This document shows, one piece after another, positions 8,789 through 17,370 of a DNA stretch of 55,235 bases (within the stretch, counting starts at the first letter, position 1; the number at the start of each line of letters is the position of its first letter). The stretch spans positions 1-55,235 of the forward strand of contig NZ_QMKP01000021.1 of assembly GCF_003287955.1 (NCBI RefSeq), given 5' to 3'. Below the pieces are notes generated by a model. That model was not told the DNA's origin. It saw only the letters and a program-made list of their open reading frames with translations, and searched no databases. This DNA is from Arthrobacter sp. AQ5-06 (GTDB lineage Bacteria > Actinomycetota > Actinomycetes > Actinomycetales > Micrococcaceae). Position numbers and translations under genes: made by a program.

Positions 8789-10159
8789 ATGGTTAGCGCA
8801 CCTGCAAATGATTGGAATGTGCCGAAACGGACCACAGGAATTGTCCTGTTCTGTTGTTGGCTGGCGATTCTCGCCGAAGGCTACGACGTCGGCGTCCTCG
8901 GAGCGGTGCTCCCGGCGTTGGCCGAATACAAGGCATGGGACCTGACCCCGCTGCAGCTCGGCGGGCTCGGTGCCTATGCCTTGGTGGGCATGCTGATCGG
9001 AGCCCTCTTCATCGGCACGCTCAGCGACATCGTGGGCCGCAAGAAGATGCTCCTGGCATCGATGGTTATTTTCACGCTCACCCAGGCTGGAGCGGCCCTG
9101 GCCACGACTCCCGAAATGTTCGGACTCTTCCGGTTGATCGGCGGCCTGGGCATGGGCGGTGTCATCCCGGTGGCGGCTGCACTGACCATCGAGTACTCGG
9201 CCCCGAAGAAGCGCTCCTATAACTACGGACTGATGTACTCCGGGTACTCGCTGGGCATCGTCGCCGCGGCGCTCGTTGCACTGTTTGTGCTTCCGACGGC
9301 GGGATGGCGTTGGGTGATCGGCTTCGGCGCGCTGCCCATCGTGTTGCTGCCCATCATCTGGAAGCTGCTTCCCGAGTCCCTGGAGTATCTCGAATCCAAG
9401 GGGCGCCGGAAGGAAGCCCATGATCTCGCGGTCAAGCTGAACATCAGCGAATACGCACCCGTATCAGCCCCGGCGGCAGCTCCCACGGGCGAGTCTGCAC
9501 CTTGGTGGAAGACCATCACCATCATGTTCTCCCCGAAGTACCTGCGGTCCACTGTGTTTTTCTGGATGGCCCTTTTCTGCGGCATGGTCCTGGTCTACGG
9601 ATTGAACACCTGGCTGCCATCGATCATGAAGCAGGCCGGCTACGACCTCGGCTCATCGCTGACCTTCCTGCTGGTGTTTAGCCTCGCGTCCGCCGTCGGG
9701 GGCCTGGTCCTGGGCCGCGCCGCCGACAAGTACGGCCAGAAGCTGATTCTGGTGGTGTTCTACGTGCTCGGCGGTCTGGGCATCCTGCTGCTGATGTTCC
9801 CCAACAACATGGTGGTGAACCTGGTGTTCGTCGCATTCGCCGGTATCGGATCCATTTCGACGTCGCTGGTCCTGACGGGCTACATCGCCGACTACTACCC
9901 GGCCAAGATCCGTGGCACGGCAACGGGCTGGGCGCTGAGCTTCGCCCGTATCGGTGCGATCTCCGGACCGTTGATCGGCGGCTGGATCGGCAACGCGAAG
10001 CTGCCGTTCGAATACAACTTCGCCATCTTCGCCGGAATCGCTGTTGTTGCGGCCGGCGCTGTGGCGATGATCCCCAAGCGGCGAGTCGAGAACCCCGTAT
10101 CCACGCTCGAGCTCGACGGCGATGCGGACGACGGGAGGGTCAAGGCGGCGGCCGTGTAG
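8789..10159 (+). CDS. MFS importer, aromatic acid:H+ symporter type
   Basis: 456 residues with about twelve membrane segments. TM1 carries LAEGYDVGVLGAVLP, a variant of the DGxD motif of the aromatic-acid symporter family. The loop between TM2 and TM3 has GTLSDIVGRKK, the MFS signature. TM4 has GLGMGGVIPVAAALTIEY. It closes the catabolic operon 61 bp after the monooxygenase and is followed by a strong hairpin. It probably brings in the benzoate-type substrate with protons. Confidence 0.88.
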   Translation: MVSAPANDWNVPKRTTGIVLFCCWLAILAEGYDVGVLGAVLPALAEYKAWDLTPLQLGGLGAYALVGMLIGALFIGTLSDIVGRKKMLLASMVIFTLTQAGAALATTPEMFGLFRLIGGLGMGGVIPVAAALTIEYSAPKKRSYNYGLMYSGYSLGIVAAALVALFVLPTAGWRWVIGFGALPIVLLPIIWKLLPESLEYLESKGRRKEAHDLAVKLNISEYAPVSAPAAAPTGESAPWWKTITIMFSPKYLRSTVFFWMALFCGMVLVYGLNTWLPSIMKQAGYDLGSSLTFLLVFSLASAVGGLVLGRAADKYGQKLILVVFYVLGGLGILLLMFPNNMVVNLVFVAFAGIGSISTSLVLTGYIADYYPAKIRGTATGWALSFARIGAISGPLIGGWIGNAKLPFEYNFAIFAGIAVVAAGAVAMIPKRRVENPVSTLELDGDADDGRVKAAAV

Positions 10160-10195
10160 CCACAACGTCGCACTGAGATGTAGGGGCTCGCCGGA

Positions 10196-10223
10196 ACACC
10201 GGCGGGTCCCTACCCGCCGGTGT
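10196..10223 (+). terminator. Hairpin terminator after the catabolic operon
   Basis: A perfect 12-bp stem, ACACCGGCGGGT paired with ACCCGCCGGTGT around the loop CCCT, lies 37 bp after the MFS stop. There is no long T-run, as is common in high-GC actinobacteria. It separates the operon from the decayed hspR remnant. Confidence 0.75.
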
Positions 10224-10225
10224 AC

Positions 10226-10387
10226 TCAGGGGCATGAAATCCCCGGCCAGATCAGGAGCCGGTGTGAGCATCCAGCGGGGGCCTCGCGGAGCATGTTGCT
10301 GTCCCGCTGAGAGTAACGGCGGGACATGTCCGCCAGCTCAGCCGCCAACGAGATGACGAAGATCGGCTGGTCAAAGTTGATGTCCAC
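10226..10387 (-). pseudogene. hspR: hspR remnant with internal deletion
   Basis: Read from GTG 10387 the peptide begins [20 protein letters not shown], the N-terminus of the MerR-like heat-shock repressor HspR. It then jumps from ELADM straight to RRYSQRDSNMLREA, which in HspR lies about 25 residues further on, after the DNA-recognition segment. After that the frame degenerates and stops at 10226. Loss of the central part means it cannot bind DNA normally. It sits in the order expected after dnaJ. Confidence 0.7.
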
Positions 10388-10568
10388 GGCTGGATTCCGT
10401 CGGTAAAGCCTGGCCCCGGAGCGCGCGTCCGGAGGGCGTGCCGGCAGGGACTCGGACCCTGACTTTATCGCCGTCGATGGTGGGGACTTCAATGTCGGCG
10501 CCCAAGGCAGCCTCCGGGAACGAGACCGGCACGTGGATGCGGAGATTGTCGCCGTCGCGTGTGTACAC
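10371..10568 (-). pseudogene. dnaJ: dnaJ C-terminal domain fragment
   Basis: On the minus strand the peptide [20 protein letters not shown] and then [20 protein letters not shown] and [11 protein letters not shown] is a clear piece of DnaJ substrate-binding domain. The J domain, zinc region and extreme C-terminus are absent, and after GRALR it runs into the start of the hspR remnant. About 66 codons survive. The arrangement is that of an ancestral dnaJ-hspR operon reduced by deletions. The remaining 10569-10814 shows no gene and should hold the permease promoter. Confidence 0.75.
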
Positions 10569-10814
10569 GGCAGGATACGGAACCATGGCCCTGACAACCC
10601 CGGACGCCAGGCGTCAGGTGACCATTACCCTCGCATATCCTCCTGAACCTTTTACCCTCACCCCCTACGTGCCCAGCAACGAGCTGGCCTGGGAAGTATT
10701 GAGGATCGGGAGGAAGGCATTCGACAGCAGCTGCTGATCCCTGGCCGGGCCGCGCGGTATTGTTGCACCGGAAGATCCCAGCCCCAGCGGCAACCCCCTT
10801 GAAAGGCCCCGACC

Positions 10815-12167
10815 ATGAGTATGCTCGGAATGAAATGGAAGCTCCACGGCACCGGCAAATCGATTAAGCCCGGCCACGTGGTTGCTCCGGATGAGCGGCT
10901 GGCCTGGCCCCTGACCATCGGCGTGGGCATGCAGCACGTCGTGGCCATGTTCGGAGCCACCTTCCTGGTTCCCATCATCACCGGCATGCCGCCGGCCACC
11001 ACCCTCTTCTTCTCTGGCATCGGCACGCTGCTGTTCCTGGTCATCACCAAGGGGCGCGTTCCCAGCTACCTCGGCTCCAGCTTCGCTTTCATCGCACCCA
11101 TCATGGCGTCCCAGCAGCAGTTCGGCGTGCCCGGTGCGCTGGGCGGAGTGGTGCTCGCCGGCGTCGCGCTGGCCCTGATCGGTGCGATTGTGCAGAAGTT
11201 CGGCGCGGGCTGGATCAACCGGCTGATGCCGCCCATCGTCACCGGCGCCATCGTGGCGCTGATCGGCTTGAACCTTGCCCCCGCGGCGAAGATGAATTTC
11301 GACGCCGCCCCCGTCACCGCCGTCATCACGCTGGCCACCATCATCCTGGTGAGCGTTCTTTTCCGCGGAATCGTCGGCCGGCTCAGCATCCTTGTGGGCG
11401 TGGTGGTGGGCTACCTGGTGGCCATGCTGCGCGGCGAAGTGAGCTACGACAAGATGGAGGCCGCCGCCTGGATCGGCCTGCCGCACTTCCAGACCCCCGA
11501 GTTCCATGTGGGCGTGCTGGGCCTCTTTGTCCCCGTGGTGCTGGTCCTGGTGGCCGAGAACATCGGACACGTGAAGTCCGTCGCGGCCATGACCGGCCAG
11601 AACCTTGACGGCGTCTCCGGCCGCGCGCTGATGGCGGACGGTGCAGCCACGGTCCTTGCCGGCCTGGGTGGCGGTTCCGGCACCACCACGTACGCGGAGA
11701 ATATCGGCGTTATGGCGGCCACCAAGGTGTATTCGACGGCGGCGTACTGGGTTGCCGGCGTCTTCGCCATTGTGCTGAGCTTCTCGCCGAAATTCGGCGA
11801 ACTGATTGCCACGGTCCCGCCGGGCGTGCTGGGCGGCGCCGCCACCATGCTCTACGGCATGATCGGCATCCTGGGCGTCAAGATCTGGGTGCAGAACAAG
11901 GTGAATTTCTCCAACCCCGTGAACCTGACCACGGCCGCCGTCGCCCTGATCATTGGCATCGCGGATTACACCTGGACCATCGGGGAACTGACGTTCACCG
12001 GCATCGCCCTCGGCTCAGCCGCCGCCCTGGTGATTTACCACGGCATGAAAGCCATCGCGAAGGCCCGCGGCTCGGTGGCTGAACCGGAAACGGAGCAGGC
12101 GGGCCTGCCTCCCGCCGTCAAGGCAGCCGTCAACGCAGCAGCCAAACGCTCGCCGAAGAAGCGCTGA
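10815..12167 (+). CDS. Uracil/xanthine permease, NCS2 family (UraA-like)
   Basis: 450 residues with about 12-14 membrane segments. Family hallmarks are MQHVVAMFGATFLVP in TM1, RVPSYLGSSFAFIAP in TM3, and GGGSGTTTYAENIGVMAATK in TM10, where the TTYAENIG stretch is typical of uracil permeases rather than xanthine carriers. A hydrophilic basic tail follows TM14. GAAAGG lies upstream of ATG 10815. Function would be proton-linked uptake of uracil or a similar base. It appears monocistronic. Confidence 0.88.
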   Translation: MSMLGMKWKLHGTGKSIKPGHVVAPDERLAWPLTIGVGMQHVVAMFGATFLVPIITGMPPATTLFFSGIGTLLFLVITKGRVPSYLGSSFAFIAPIMASQQQFGVPGALGGVVLAGVALALIGAIVQKFGAGWINRLMPPIVTGAIVALIGLNLAPAAKMNFDAAPVTAVITLATIILVSVLFRGIVGRLSILVGVVVGYLVAMLRGEVSYDKMEAAAWIGLPHFQTPEFHVGVLGLFVPVVLVLVAENIGHVKSVAAMTGQNLDGVSGRALMADGAATVLAGLGGGSGTTTYAENIGVMAATKVYSTAAYWVAGVFAIVLSFSPKFGELIATVPPGVLGGAATMLYGMIGILGVKIWVQNKVNFSNPVNLTTAAVALIIGIADYTWTIGELTFTGIALGSAAALVIYHGMKAIAKARGSVAEPETEQAGLPPAVKAAVNAAAKRSPKKR

Positions 12168-12209
12168 CCCGTCCGCAGGTGCGTCAAGCTGTTGCCTCAG
12201 GCTGTTGCG

Positions 12210-13073
12210 TCAGGCAGCGTGATCGCCGCTGATAAATGGTCCGGGCGGGGTTCCGATGCCGAAAACCGGACGCGGCTGAGGACGCTTGGCGGTCAGCTCC
12301 GCTTCTGGCGGGTGCCTCAGTTGCCGGATCGCCCAGGGAACGAGATATTCCCGTGCCCAGATGAGATCCTCGGTCCTGGCTTCCTTCCAGCTGTGGGGCA
12401 TCGGTGGCTTAGGCTCCAACGGCTCCAGTGTGTGCGGGACTCCCAGGGCCTTGAGCACGGCCGCGGCGATGGTGTGGTGCCCCAGCGGTGAGAAGTGCAG
12501 CCGGTCCGGATCCCACATGCCCGCGTTCGACAGTTCGCGCAGGAACCACAGGTCAACCATGACCGCGTCGTGGCGGGCGGCCACCGCGTGGAGGTTCTCG
12601 TTGAAGATGGCCACTTTGCCGCGGATCTGGCTGAAGACCGGCGTCGCCCCCCAGTCCGGCCCGGCAAAGAGCACCACGGTGGCGCCGGACCGGGCCAGTT
12701 GCTCCACGCCGTCGTCGATCTTTTCTGCCAGCCGGTCAGGGTCGCTGCGCCGGAAAACAATATCGTTGCCGCCGGCGGAGAGCGTAACCAGGTCGGGTTT
12801 GAGGGCCAGCGCCGACGCAAGCTGCTGGTCCAAGATCTGCTGCACCAGCAGGCCCCGGACGGCAAGGTTGGCGTAGGCGAAGTCAGGCTGGTTTGCACTG
12901 AGTTCCTCGGCCACGCGGTCTGCCCAGCCACGCAAACCACCCTCGCTGCGCGGCTCGGGGTCACCGATACCCTCGGTGAAGGAGTCGCCCAACGCAACCA
13001 GCCGGTGCCACGGGTGGGGCGCCGGTTCCACAGAGGCGTTCTTGGCTGCAATGTCCTGCTTCCAGACGTTCAT
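12210..13073 (-). CDS. SGNH/GDSL-family hydrolase
   Basis: 287 residues. Block I is LVALGDSFTEGIGD with the nucleophile Ser, block III is TLSAGGNDIVF, and block V is DPDRLHFSPLGHH with the catalytic Asp and His. No signal peptide is visible, so it is probably a cytoplasmic esterase or lipase. A Pro-rich basic C-terminal tail of about 60 residues goes beyond the fold. Its start overlaps the stop of the GAF-ANTAR gene by four bases, so the two are translated together. Substrate is unknown. Confidence 0.85.
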   Translation of the reverse strand: MNVWKQDIAAKNASVEPAPHPWHRLVALGDSFTEGIGDPEPRSEGGLRGWADRVAEELSANQPDFAYANLAVRGLLVQQILDQQLASALALKPDLVTLSAGGNDIVFRRSDPDRLAEKIDDGVEQLARSGATVVLFAGPDWGATPVFSQIRGKVAIFNENLHAVAARHDAVMVDLWFLRELSNAGMWDPDRLHFSPLGHHTIAAAVLKALGVPHTLEPLEPKPPMPHSWKEARTEDLIWAREYLVPWAIRQLRHPPEAELTAKRPQPRPVFGIGTPPGPFISGDHAA

Positions 13074-13888
13074 GCCGTGCTCCCTGTTTTGTAGGGTCCC
13101 TGGTGGAGTGCGCGTGTTTCGACTTCAGCGAGTCCCCGGAAGGCGGCATTTTCCCGGCCGGGTCCTGCCGGGTCCTGGCGCGAGGCGGCCACAATATTCA
13201 GGGCAGTCTCGCGAAGCCCCTGGCGGGTGTGCCGTGCGACGGTCCGGAGGTACTGCAGGGCCGCCTCATGGCCGAGCCCGTAATCAGATTTGAGGGTGCT
13301 CACTGCCAGGTCCATGAGCACCATGGAGCTTTGGGCTACCGCCAGTTGCGCGCCGGCTTCGGCCCGCTCCGCCACACGCACCACCACCCACAGCGAACGG
13401 GCCACCTGCCGCGCATACCGGCGCGTCCTGATGATGTCCTCACTGGTGAAGGCATGGGGAGTGGACGCATAGAGGCTCAGTGCGGCACTCCATCCGGCAG
13501 CGGCCACAATCGGCATGGACAGCAGCGACCGGACGCCGTGGTCCGCGGCAGCGCTGGCATAGCCTGGCCACCGCCGGTCGAGGGCGACGTCGGCCAGGTG
13601 CACAAAATCACCCCCGCGCACGGCTTCCAGCACAGGTCCGTCCGCAAAAGAGCACTGTTCTTCGTCCGCGGCACGGGCTGCGGCGGTCCCGGCGGCGGCG
13701 GTCCGGGCCGATCCGGGGTGGAAGAAGGTGACAGCCCAGCTGATTCCGCGGGAATCGCCATTGATGTCGCGCATGAACTCGCGAGTGACCGCAGCCAGGA
13801 AGTCCTCAACATCCGTGCTGTTAAACACCACATCCTGGGGGTCGGGAAGCGATTCCCAGCCCGGTTCCCCCGGTGTCTCCGCGGCCAT
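13070..13888 (-). CDS. GAF and ANTAR domain protein, putative antitermination regulator
   Basis: 272 residues. A GAF-like sensory domain covers about residues 20-165, with HLADVALDRRWPGYA, GVRSLLSMPIV and LSLYASTPHAF. An ANTAR-type three-helix region follows at about 180-240: AVAQSSMVLMDLAVSTLK, then EAALQYLRTVARHTRQGL. ANTAR domains bind paired RNA hairpins to prevent termination. The ANTAR match is looser than the GAF match. It is the first gene of the pair with the GDSL hydrolase; the signal it senses is unknown. Confidence 0.75.
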   Translation of the reverse strand: MAAETPGEPGWESLPDPQDVVFNSTDVEDFLAAVTREFMRDINGDSRGISWAVTFFHPGSARTAAAGTAAARAADEEQCSFADGPVLEAVRGGDFVHLADVALDRRWPGYASAAADHGVRSLLSMPIVAAAGWSAALSLYASTPHAFTSEDIIRTRRYARQVARSLWVVVRVAERAEAGAQLAVAQSSMVLMDLAVSTLKSDYGLGHEAALQYLRTVARHTRQGLRETALNIVAASRQDPAGPGRENAAFRGLAEVETRALHQGPYKTGSTA

Positions 13889-14080
13889 GTTCCACGCCTA
13901 GGTTTGAAACGCGTGGCCCACTGCAAAACCTGTTTCTAGGATACGTCCGGTGACCGCTCCGCGGGCGGCGTCCAGCCACACAAAAACCGCAGTCCAGGCA
14001 CAGAACAGTGCCGCCCGGCACGCAGCCGGACGGCACAGCTCCACCGCCGGGCCGCTGGTCCGGCCGGGGCACTCAACGCG

Positions 14081-14596
14081 CTAGCCGGCGTCGAAACTTT
14101 CCTCCTCGTCATCCTTCGGTGATTTGTCCTTGGGGCGGTCGGTTCCGCTGCCGTCCGGCAGGCCGGCGGCCTCCTGTCCGGCTTCCGATGAGAAGGGTTC
14201 CGAGCCCTGCGAATCGTCGTTGGACTCGTTGATATCAGCCTCGGCGGAGGGCACGTCGGCGTCGCGCGGGATGGGCGGTTCGCCCGGCTCGAAGCCGGGA
14301 TCATTGGAGTCACTTTCGGCGTGGTGCTGGTCATCGGTGCCGCCGAAGCGGCCGGCACCCGGCTCCCCGGCGCTGTCTTTGTCCTCCTCAGCGAAGTGGC
14401 TGAGATTGGGCGTGCCCGTGGCGAACGTTTCGCCGTCAGGGCTGTTCTGGTTCAGTCCGGCGGCATCAAAATCCTCTTCCTCACGGGGCTGGGCGAACTG
14501 CTTGTTGTCCGCGCCGCCCATCTCCTGTTCCGCCGTCGGCGAGCCATAGCCGCCCGCTTCCTCGTCCGGTTCCGTGCGCTGGTTGTCCTGACTCAT
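14081..14596 (-). CDS. Acidic, disordered hypothetical protein
   Basis: 171 residues, very rich in Glu, Asp, Ser, Gly and Pro, with no hydrophobic segment. Strings such as EPDEEAGGYG, GEPGAGRFGGTDDQHHAES and KDDEEESFDAG suggest an intrinsically disordered cytoplasmic protein of the kind common in stress regions of Arthrobacter relatives. A good ribosome site (AGGAGG) precedes ATG 14596. It lies just upstream of, and runs opposite in position order to, the YghA-like SDR, which is also linked to stress. No function can be assigned. Confidence 0.7.
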   Translation of the reverse strand: MSQDNQRTEPDEEAGGYGSPTAEQEMGGADNKQFAQPREEEDFDAAGLNQNSPDGETFATGTPNLSHFAEEDKDSAGEPGAGRFGGTDDQHHAESDSNDPGFEPGEPPIPRDADVPSAEADINESNDDSQGSEPFSSEAGQEAAGLPDGSGTDRPKDKSPKDDEEESFDAG

Positions 14597-14642
14597 GGTT
14601 CCTCCTGTTTTGGATGTGGATGAATCTGACGTGCAAACTTCG

Positions 14643-15542
14643 CTACAGGCCCTTGCCGCCGGTCACCGGCAGCACTGCTCCGGAGATGTAGGACCCCTGG
14701 TCGGACGCCAGCAGCACATAGGCCGCGGCCAGCTCCGCCGGCTGACCCGCGCGCTGCAACGGCGTGTCCTGCCCGAAGGTGGGCAGTTTGTCCGGCCATT
14801 CCGTGGCGGGGATCAGCGGGGTCCAGATGGGGCCGGGGGCCACCGCGTTGACGCGGATGCCCTTCGGTCCAAGTTCCTGGGCAAGCGCTTTGGTGAAGGC
14901 AACCTGCGCCGCCTTGGTCATGGCGTAGTCAATCAGCCCCGGCGACGGATTAAAGGCCTGGATGGAAGCTGTAGTTATGATCGACGAGCCGGCTTTCAGG
15001 TGCGGAACCGCGGCCCGGGCGGTCCAGATCAAGGAATAGAGATTGGTCTTGAACACGCGGTCGAATTCCTCGGTAGGCAGGGACTCGAAACTCTCGCGGT
15101 TCTTCTGGTATGCGGCGTTGAGCACCACCACATCCAGGCCGCCGAATTCAGCCACGGCATCAGCGACGATCCGGGTGCTGAAGTCCTCCTCGCGGCAGTC
15201 GCCGGCCAGCAGCCGCGCGCGCTGGCCCGCTTTGCGGATCCAGTCGGCGGTGTCCTGGGCATCTTCCTCTTCTTCCGGAAGGTAGGAAATTGCGACGTCG
15301 GCCCCCTCGCGGGCGAAGGCGATGGCCACCGCCTTGCCGATTCCTGAGTCTCCGCCGGTGATGAGTGCGGCCTTACCTTCGAGCGCACCGCGCCCTTCGT
15401 AGCTGAGTTCGCCGTGGTCAGGCTTCGGATCCATGGGCGCGGTGAGTCCCGGCTGCTTCTGTTCCTGCTTCGGGAAGGGCCCGGAGCGATAGCCGTCCCG
15501 GGAGTCTGTGGGCGGGTCTGTCCGTTTCTGTGTGTCGCTCAA
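14643..15542 (-). CDS. Short-chain dehydrogenase/reductase, YghA-like
   Basis: 299 residues from TTG 15542, chosen because GAGGTGG is seven bases upstream and the following SDTQKRTDPP is typical of the family's long N-terminal arm; the frame stays open to 15728 without homology. The NAD(P) motif is ITGGDSGIGKAVAIA, the catalytic Ser lies in IITTASIQAF and the Tyr-Lys pair in YAMTKAAQ. Related YghA/YhxC-type enzymes carry the arm with PKPDHGE as seen here. The likely role is reduction of small aldehydes or ketones during stress. Confidence 0.87.
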   Translation of the reverse strand: MSDTQKRTDPPTDSRDGYRSGPFPKQEQKQPGLTAPMDPKPDHGELSYEGRGALEGKAALITGGDSGIGKAVAIAFAREGADVAISYLPEEEEDAQDTADWIRKAGQRARLLAGDCREEDFSTRIVADAVAEFGGLDVVVLNAAYQKNRESFESLPTEEFDRVFKTNLYSLIWTARAAVPHLKAGSSIITTASIQAFNPSPGLIDYAMTKAAQVAFTKALAQELGPKGIRVNAVAPGPIWTPLIPATEWPDKLPTFGQDTPLQRAGQPAELAAAYVLLASDQGSYISGAVLPVTGGKGL

Positions 15543-15727
15543 AGTCCACCTCTTCACTGAATCGGTTTTCGAAAGGCTCCGGGTGACCGGCTCTTCGAAA
15601 CTATCCCGGCCGGCGGAGCAAGTCCACCGCCCGGAGGAAATAATCAGTAAACTTATCAAATGTTGCCCTTGGCGCAACTTGGGCCTAGTTTTGGAGCACG
15701 CTGATACGCCCGGAAGCGAGGAAACCA

Positions 15728-16222
15728 ATGTCGGATGTTGAGGACTTCACCGGCAGCACCGGCCGGAATGAAACCCGGGAAGAACAGCTGGACCGGAACT
15801 GGGCCGAGCTGCTGCAGGAACTCAGGGTTCTGCAGACCGGGGTCCAGATCCTTGCCGGATTCCTCCTGACGCTCCCGTTCCAGCAGCGGTTCGAGCACCT
15901 GGACGATTTCCAGGTGGGCCTCTACCTCGTCAACGTGGTGATCGCGACGCTGACCACAGCCTTTATCCTGCTTCCCGTCAGCGTCCACCGCCGGCTCTTC
16001 CGCCAACGGCTCAAGGAAACCCTGGTCTCCAGCGCCGACACGATTACCAAGATCGCGCTTGCCGGCGTGGGGATGCTCAGTGTCGGGACAGCCGCCCTGG
16101 TCTTTGACGTGACGGCCGGCCGCACCGCGGGCCTGACCGCCGGCGGAATCCTGCTGGCCGTCCTTCTGGTCCTGCTGATCTACGTCCCGCTGCGGCTCAA
16201 CAGGCGCGCAGCGGGACGGTAA
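15728..16222 (+). CDS. DUF6328-type membrane protein
   Basis: 164 residues with four predicted membrane helices: around VQILAGFLLTLPF, VGLYLVNVVIATLTTAFILL, ITKIALAGVGMLSVGTAALVF and LTAGGILLAVLLVLLIYVPL. The N-terminal part, NWAELLQELRVLQTGVQILAG, is the conserved core of the DUF6328 family. CGAGGAAACC lies before ATG 15728. It diverges from the SDR gene. Function is unknown. Confidence 0.75.
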   Translation: MSDVEDFTGSTGRNETREEQLDRNWAELLQELRVLQTGVQILAGFLLTLPFQQRFEHLDDFQVGLYLVNVVIATLTTAFILLPVSVHRRLFRQRLKETLVSSADTITKIALAGVGMLSVGTAALVFDVTAGRTAGLTAGGILLAVLLVLLIYVPLRLNRRAAGR

Positions 16223-16271
16223 CAGGCCAACAATCCACCAAGCCAATGAGGATCAAACCGAAGGAGTGCAC

Positions 16272-16934
16272 ATGCGCAAGTGGGCCAAGGAACACGGGCT
16301 TTTGCTCGCCAACGCCGGACTGTTCCTGGCGTTTTTCGGCGGCATGATCCTCTCCGGGGCGGCCGCCTACAGCGAGGATCAGGCGGCCCACGGGCAGCCG
16401 GGAGTCACGGTTATGGAGTACCTGTCCACCGGCGATTTTGTCGAAGCCACGTTTGAGAACTGGGAATCGGAGTTCCTGCAGATGGCCATGTACGTGATCC
16501 TGACTGTCTTCCTTTTCCAAAAGGGATCCTCCGAATCCAAGCCCATGGGCAAAACTGCCCCGCAGGACCAGGATCCGCGCGATGCCACCGTCAAGAACAC
16601 CACGCCGTGGCCGGTGAAGCGCGGCGGGCTGGTGCTGAAGCTCTATGAGCACTCGCTCTCCATCCTGCTGCTGCTGCTGTTTGTGGCCTCCTTCAGCCTG
16701 CACGCGGCCGGCGGAGCCTCGGCATACAACGACGAACAGCAGAGCCACGGCGAGCCCACTGTCACGGTGCTGGGATATCTGGCCACCAGCCGGTTCTGGT
16801 TCGAGTCCTTCCAGAACTGGCAAAGCGAATTCCTCGCTGTGGCGGTCCTGGTGGGCGCCTCCGTCTACCTCCGCGAAAAGGGCTCGCCGGAGTCCAAACC
16901 GGTGGCCGAGCCGCACTACGAGACCGGCGCCTAA
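16272..16934 (+). CDS. DUF6766-type membrane protein with internal duplication
   Basis: 220 residues; AAGGAG at 16261-16266 selects ATG 16272. The protein is two copies of one unit. Each has a helix, the motif SEDQAAHGQPGVTV (first) or NDEQQSHGEPTVTV (second), then NWESEFLQMAMYV or NWQSEFLAVAVLV, and ends KGSSESKP or KGSPESKP. Four helices result, with the repeated loops likely facing the same side. It follows the DUF6328 gene by 50 bp in the same direction. Its function is not known. Confidence 0.78.
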   Translation: MRKWAKEHGLLLANAGLFLAFFGGMILSGAAAYSEDQAAHGQPGVTVMEYLSTGDFVEATFENWESEFLQMAMYVILTVFLFQKGSSESKPMGKTAPQDQDPRDATVKNTTPWPVKRGGLVLKLYEHSLSILLLLLFVASFSLHAAGGASAYNDEQQSHGEPTVTVLGYLATSRFWFESFQNWQSEFLAVAVLVGASVYLREKGSPESKPVAEPHYETGA

Positions 16935-16971
16935 CCCACATGACCGTCCCACCGACATACAGGAGAATGCC

Positions 16972-17337
16972 ATGCGAAGGATCTTGAGGACCCTGATTGC
17001 CGTGGTGGCCCTGCTGGCCGCTGCACCGTTGGCCGCAGGCGCCGCCCATGCCCGCACAGCTCCCCCACCGGGTTTTGCGCAGGCAGAAGTACGGGCCGAA
17101 GTTCGGGCAACCAAAGTCCAGGCCGCCAGCGCACCTGCGGCTGCCTTGGCCTCGACGAGCAGCCCGTCCGCCACTGACCCGGCATCGACCGGGCCGGCAA
17201 ACCCGGGAACAGGCGAAACGGCCGACGCCGAAGCCACCCGAGTGGACTACGCGCCGTGGGTGATTGGTGCCGTCGCCCTGGTCACCCTCGCAGTGGTGCT
17301 GATCTGGCGCCGCCGCCGCAACACCACCATCGTGTAG
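16972..17337 (+). CDS. Secreted, membrane-anchored hypothetical protein
   Basis: 121 residues. A clear signal peptide, RRILRTLIAVVALLAAAPLA ending AAHA, is followed by an Ala/Pro/Ser/Thr-rich linker of about 65 residues. A final helix WVIGAVALVTLAVVLIW and RRRRNTTIV come last. No LPxTG motif is seen. AGGAGA precedes ATG 16972. The form is that of a cell-envelope stalk protein; nothing else is recognisable. Confidence 0.65.
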   Translation: MRRILRTLIAVVALLAAAPLAAGAAHARTAPPPGFAQAEVRAEVRATKVQAASAPAAALASTSSPSATDPASTGPANPGTGETADAEATRVDYAPWVIGAVALVTLAVVLIWRRRRNTTIV

Positions 17338-17370
17338 GGCTTGTGTCGCCAGGACGACACCTAAGGGCGC

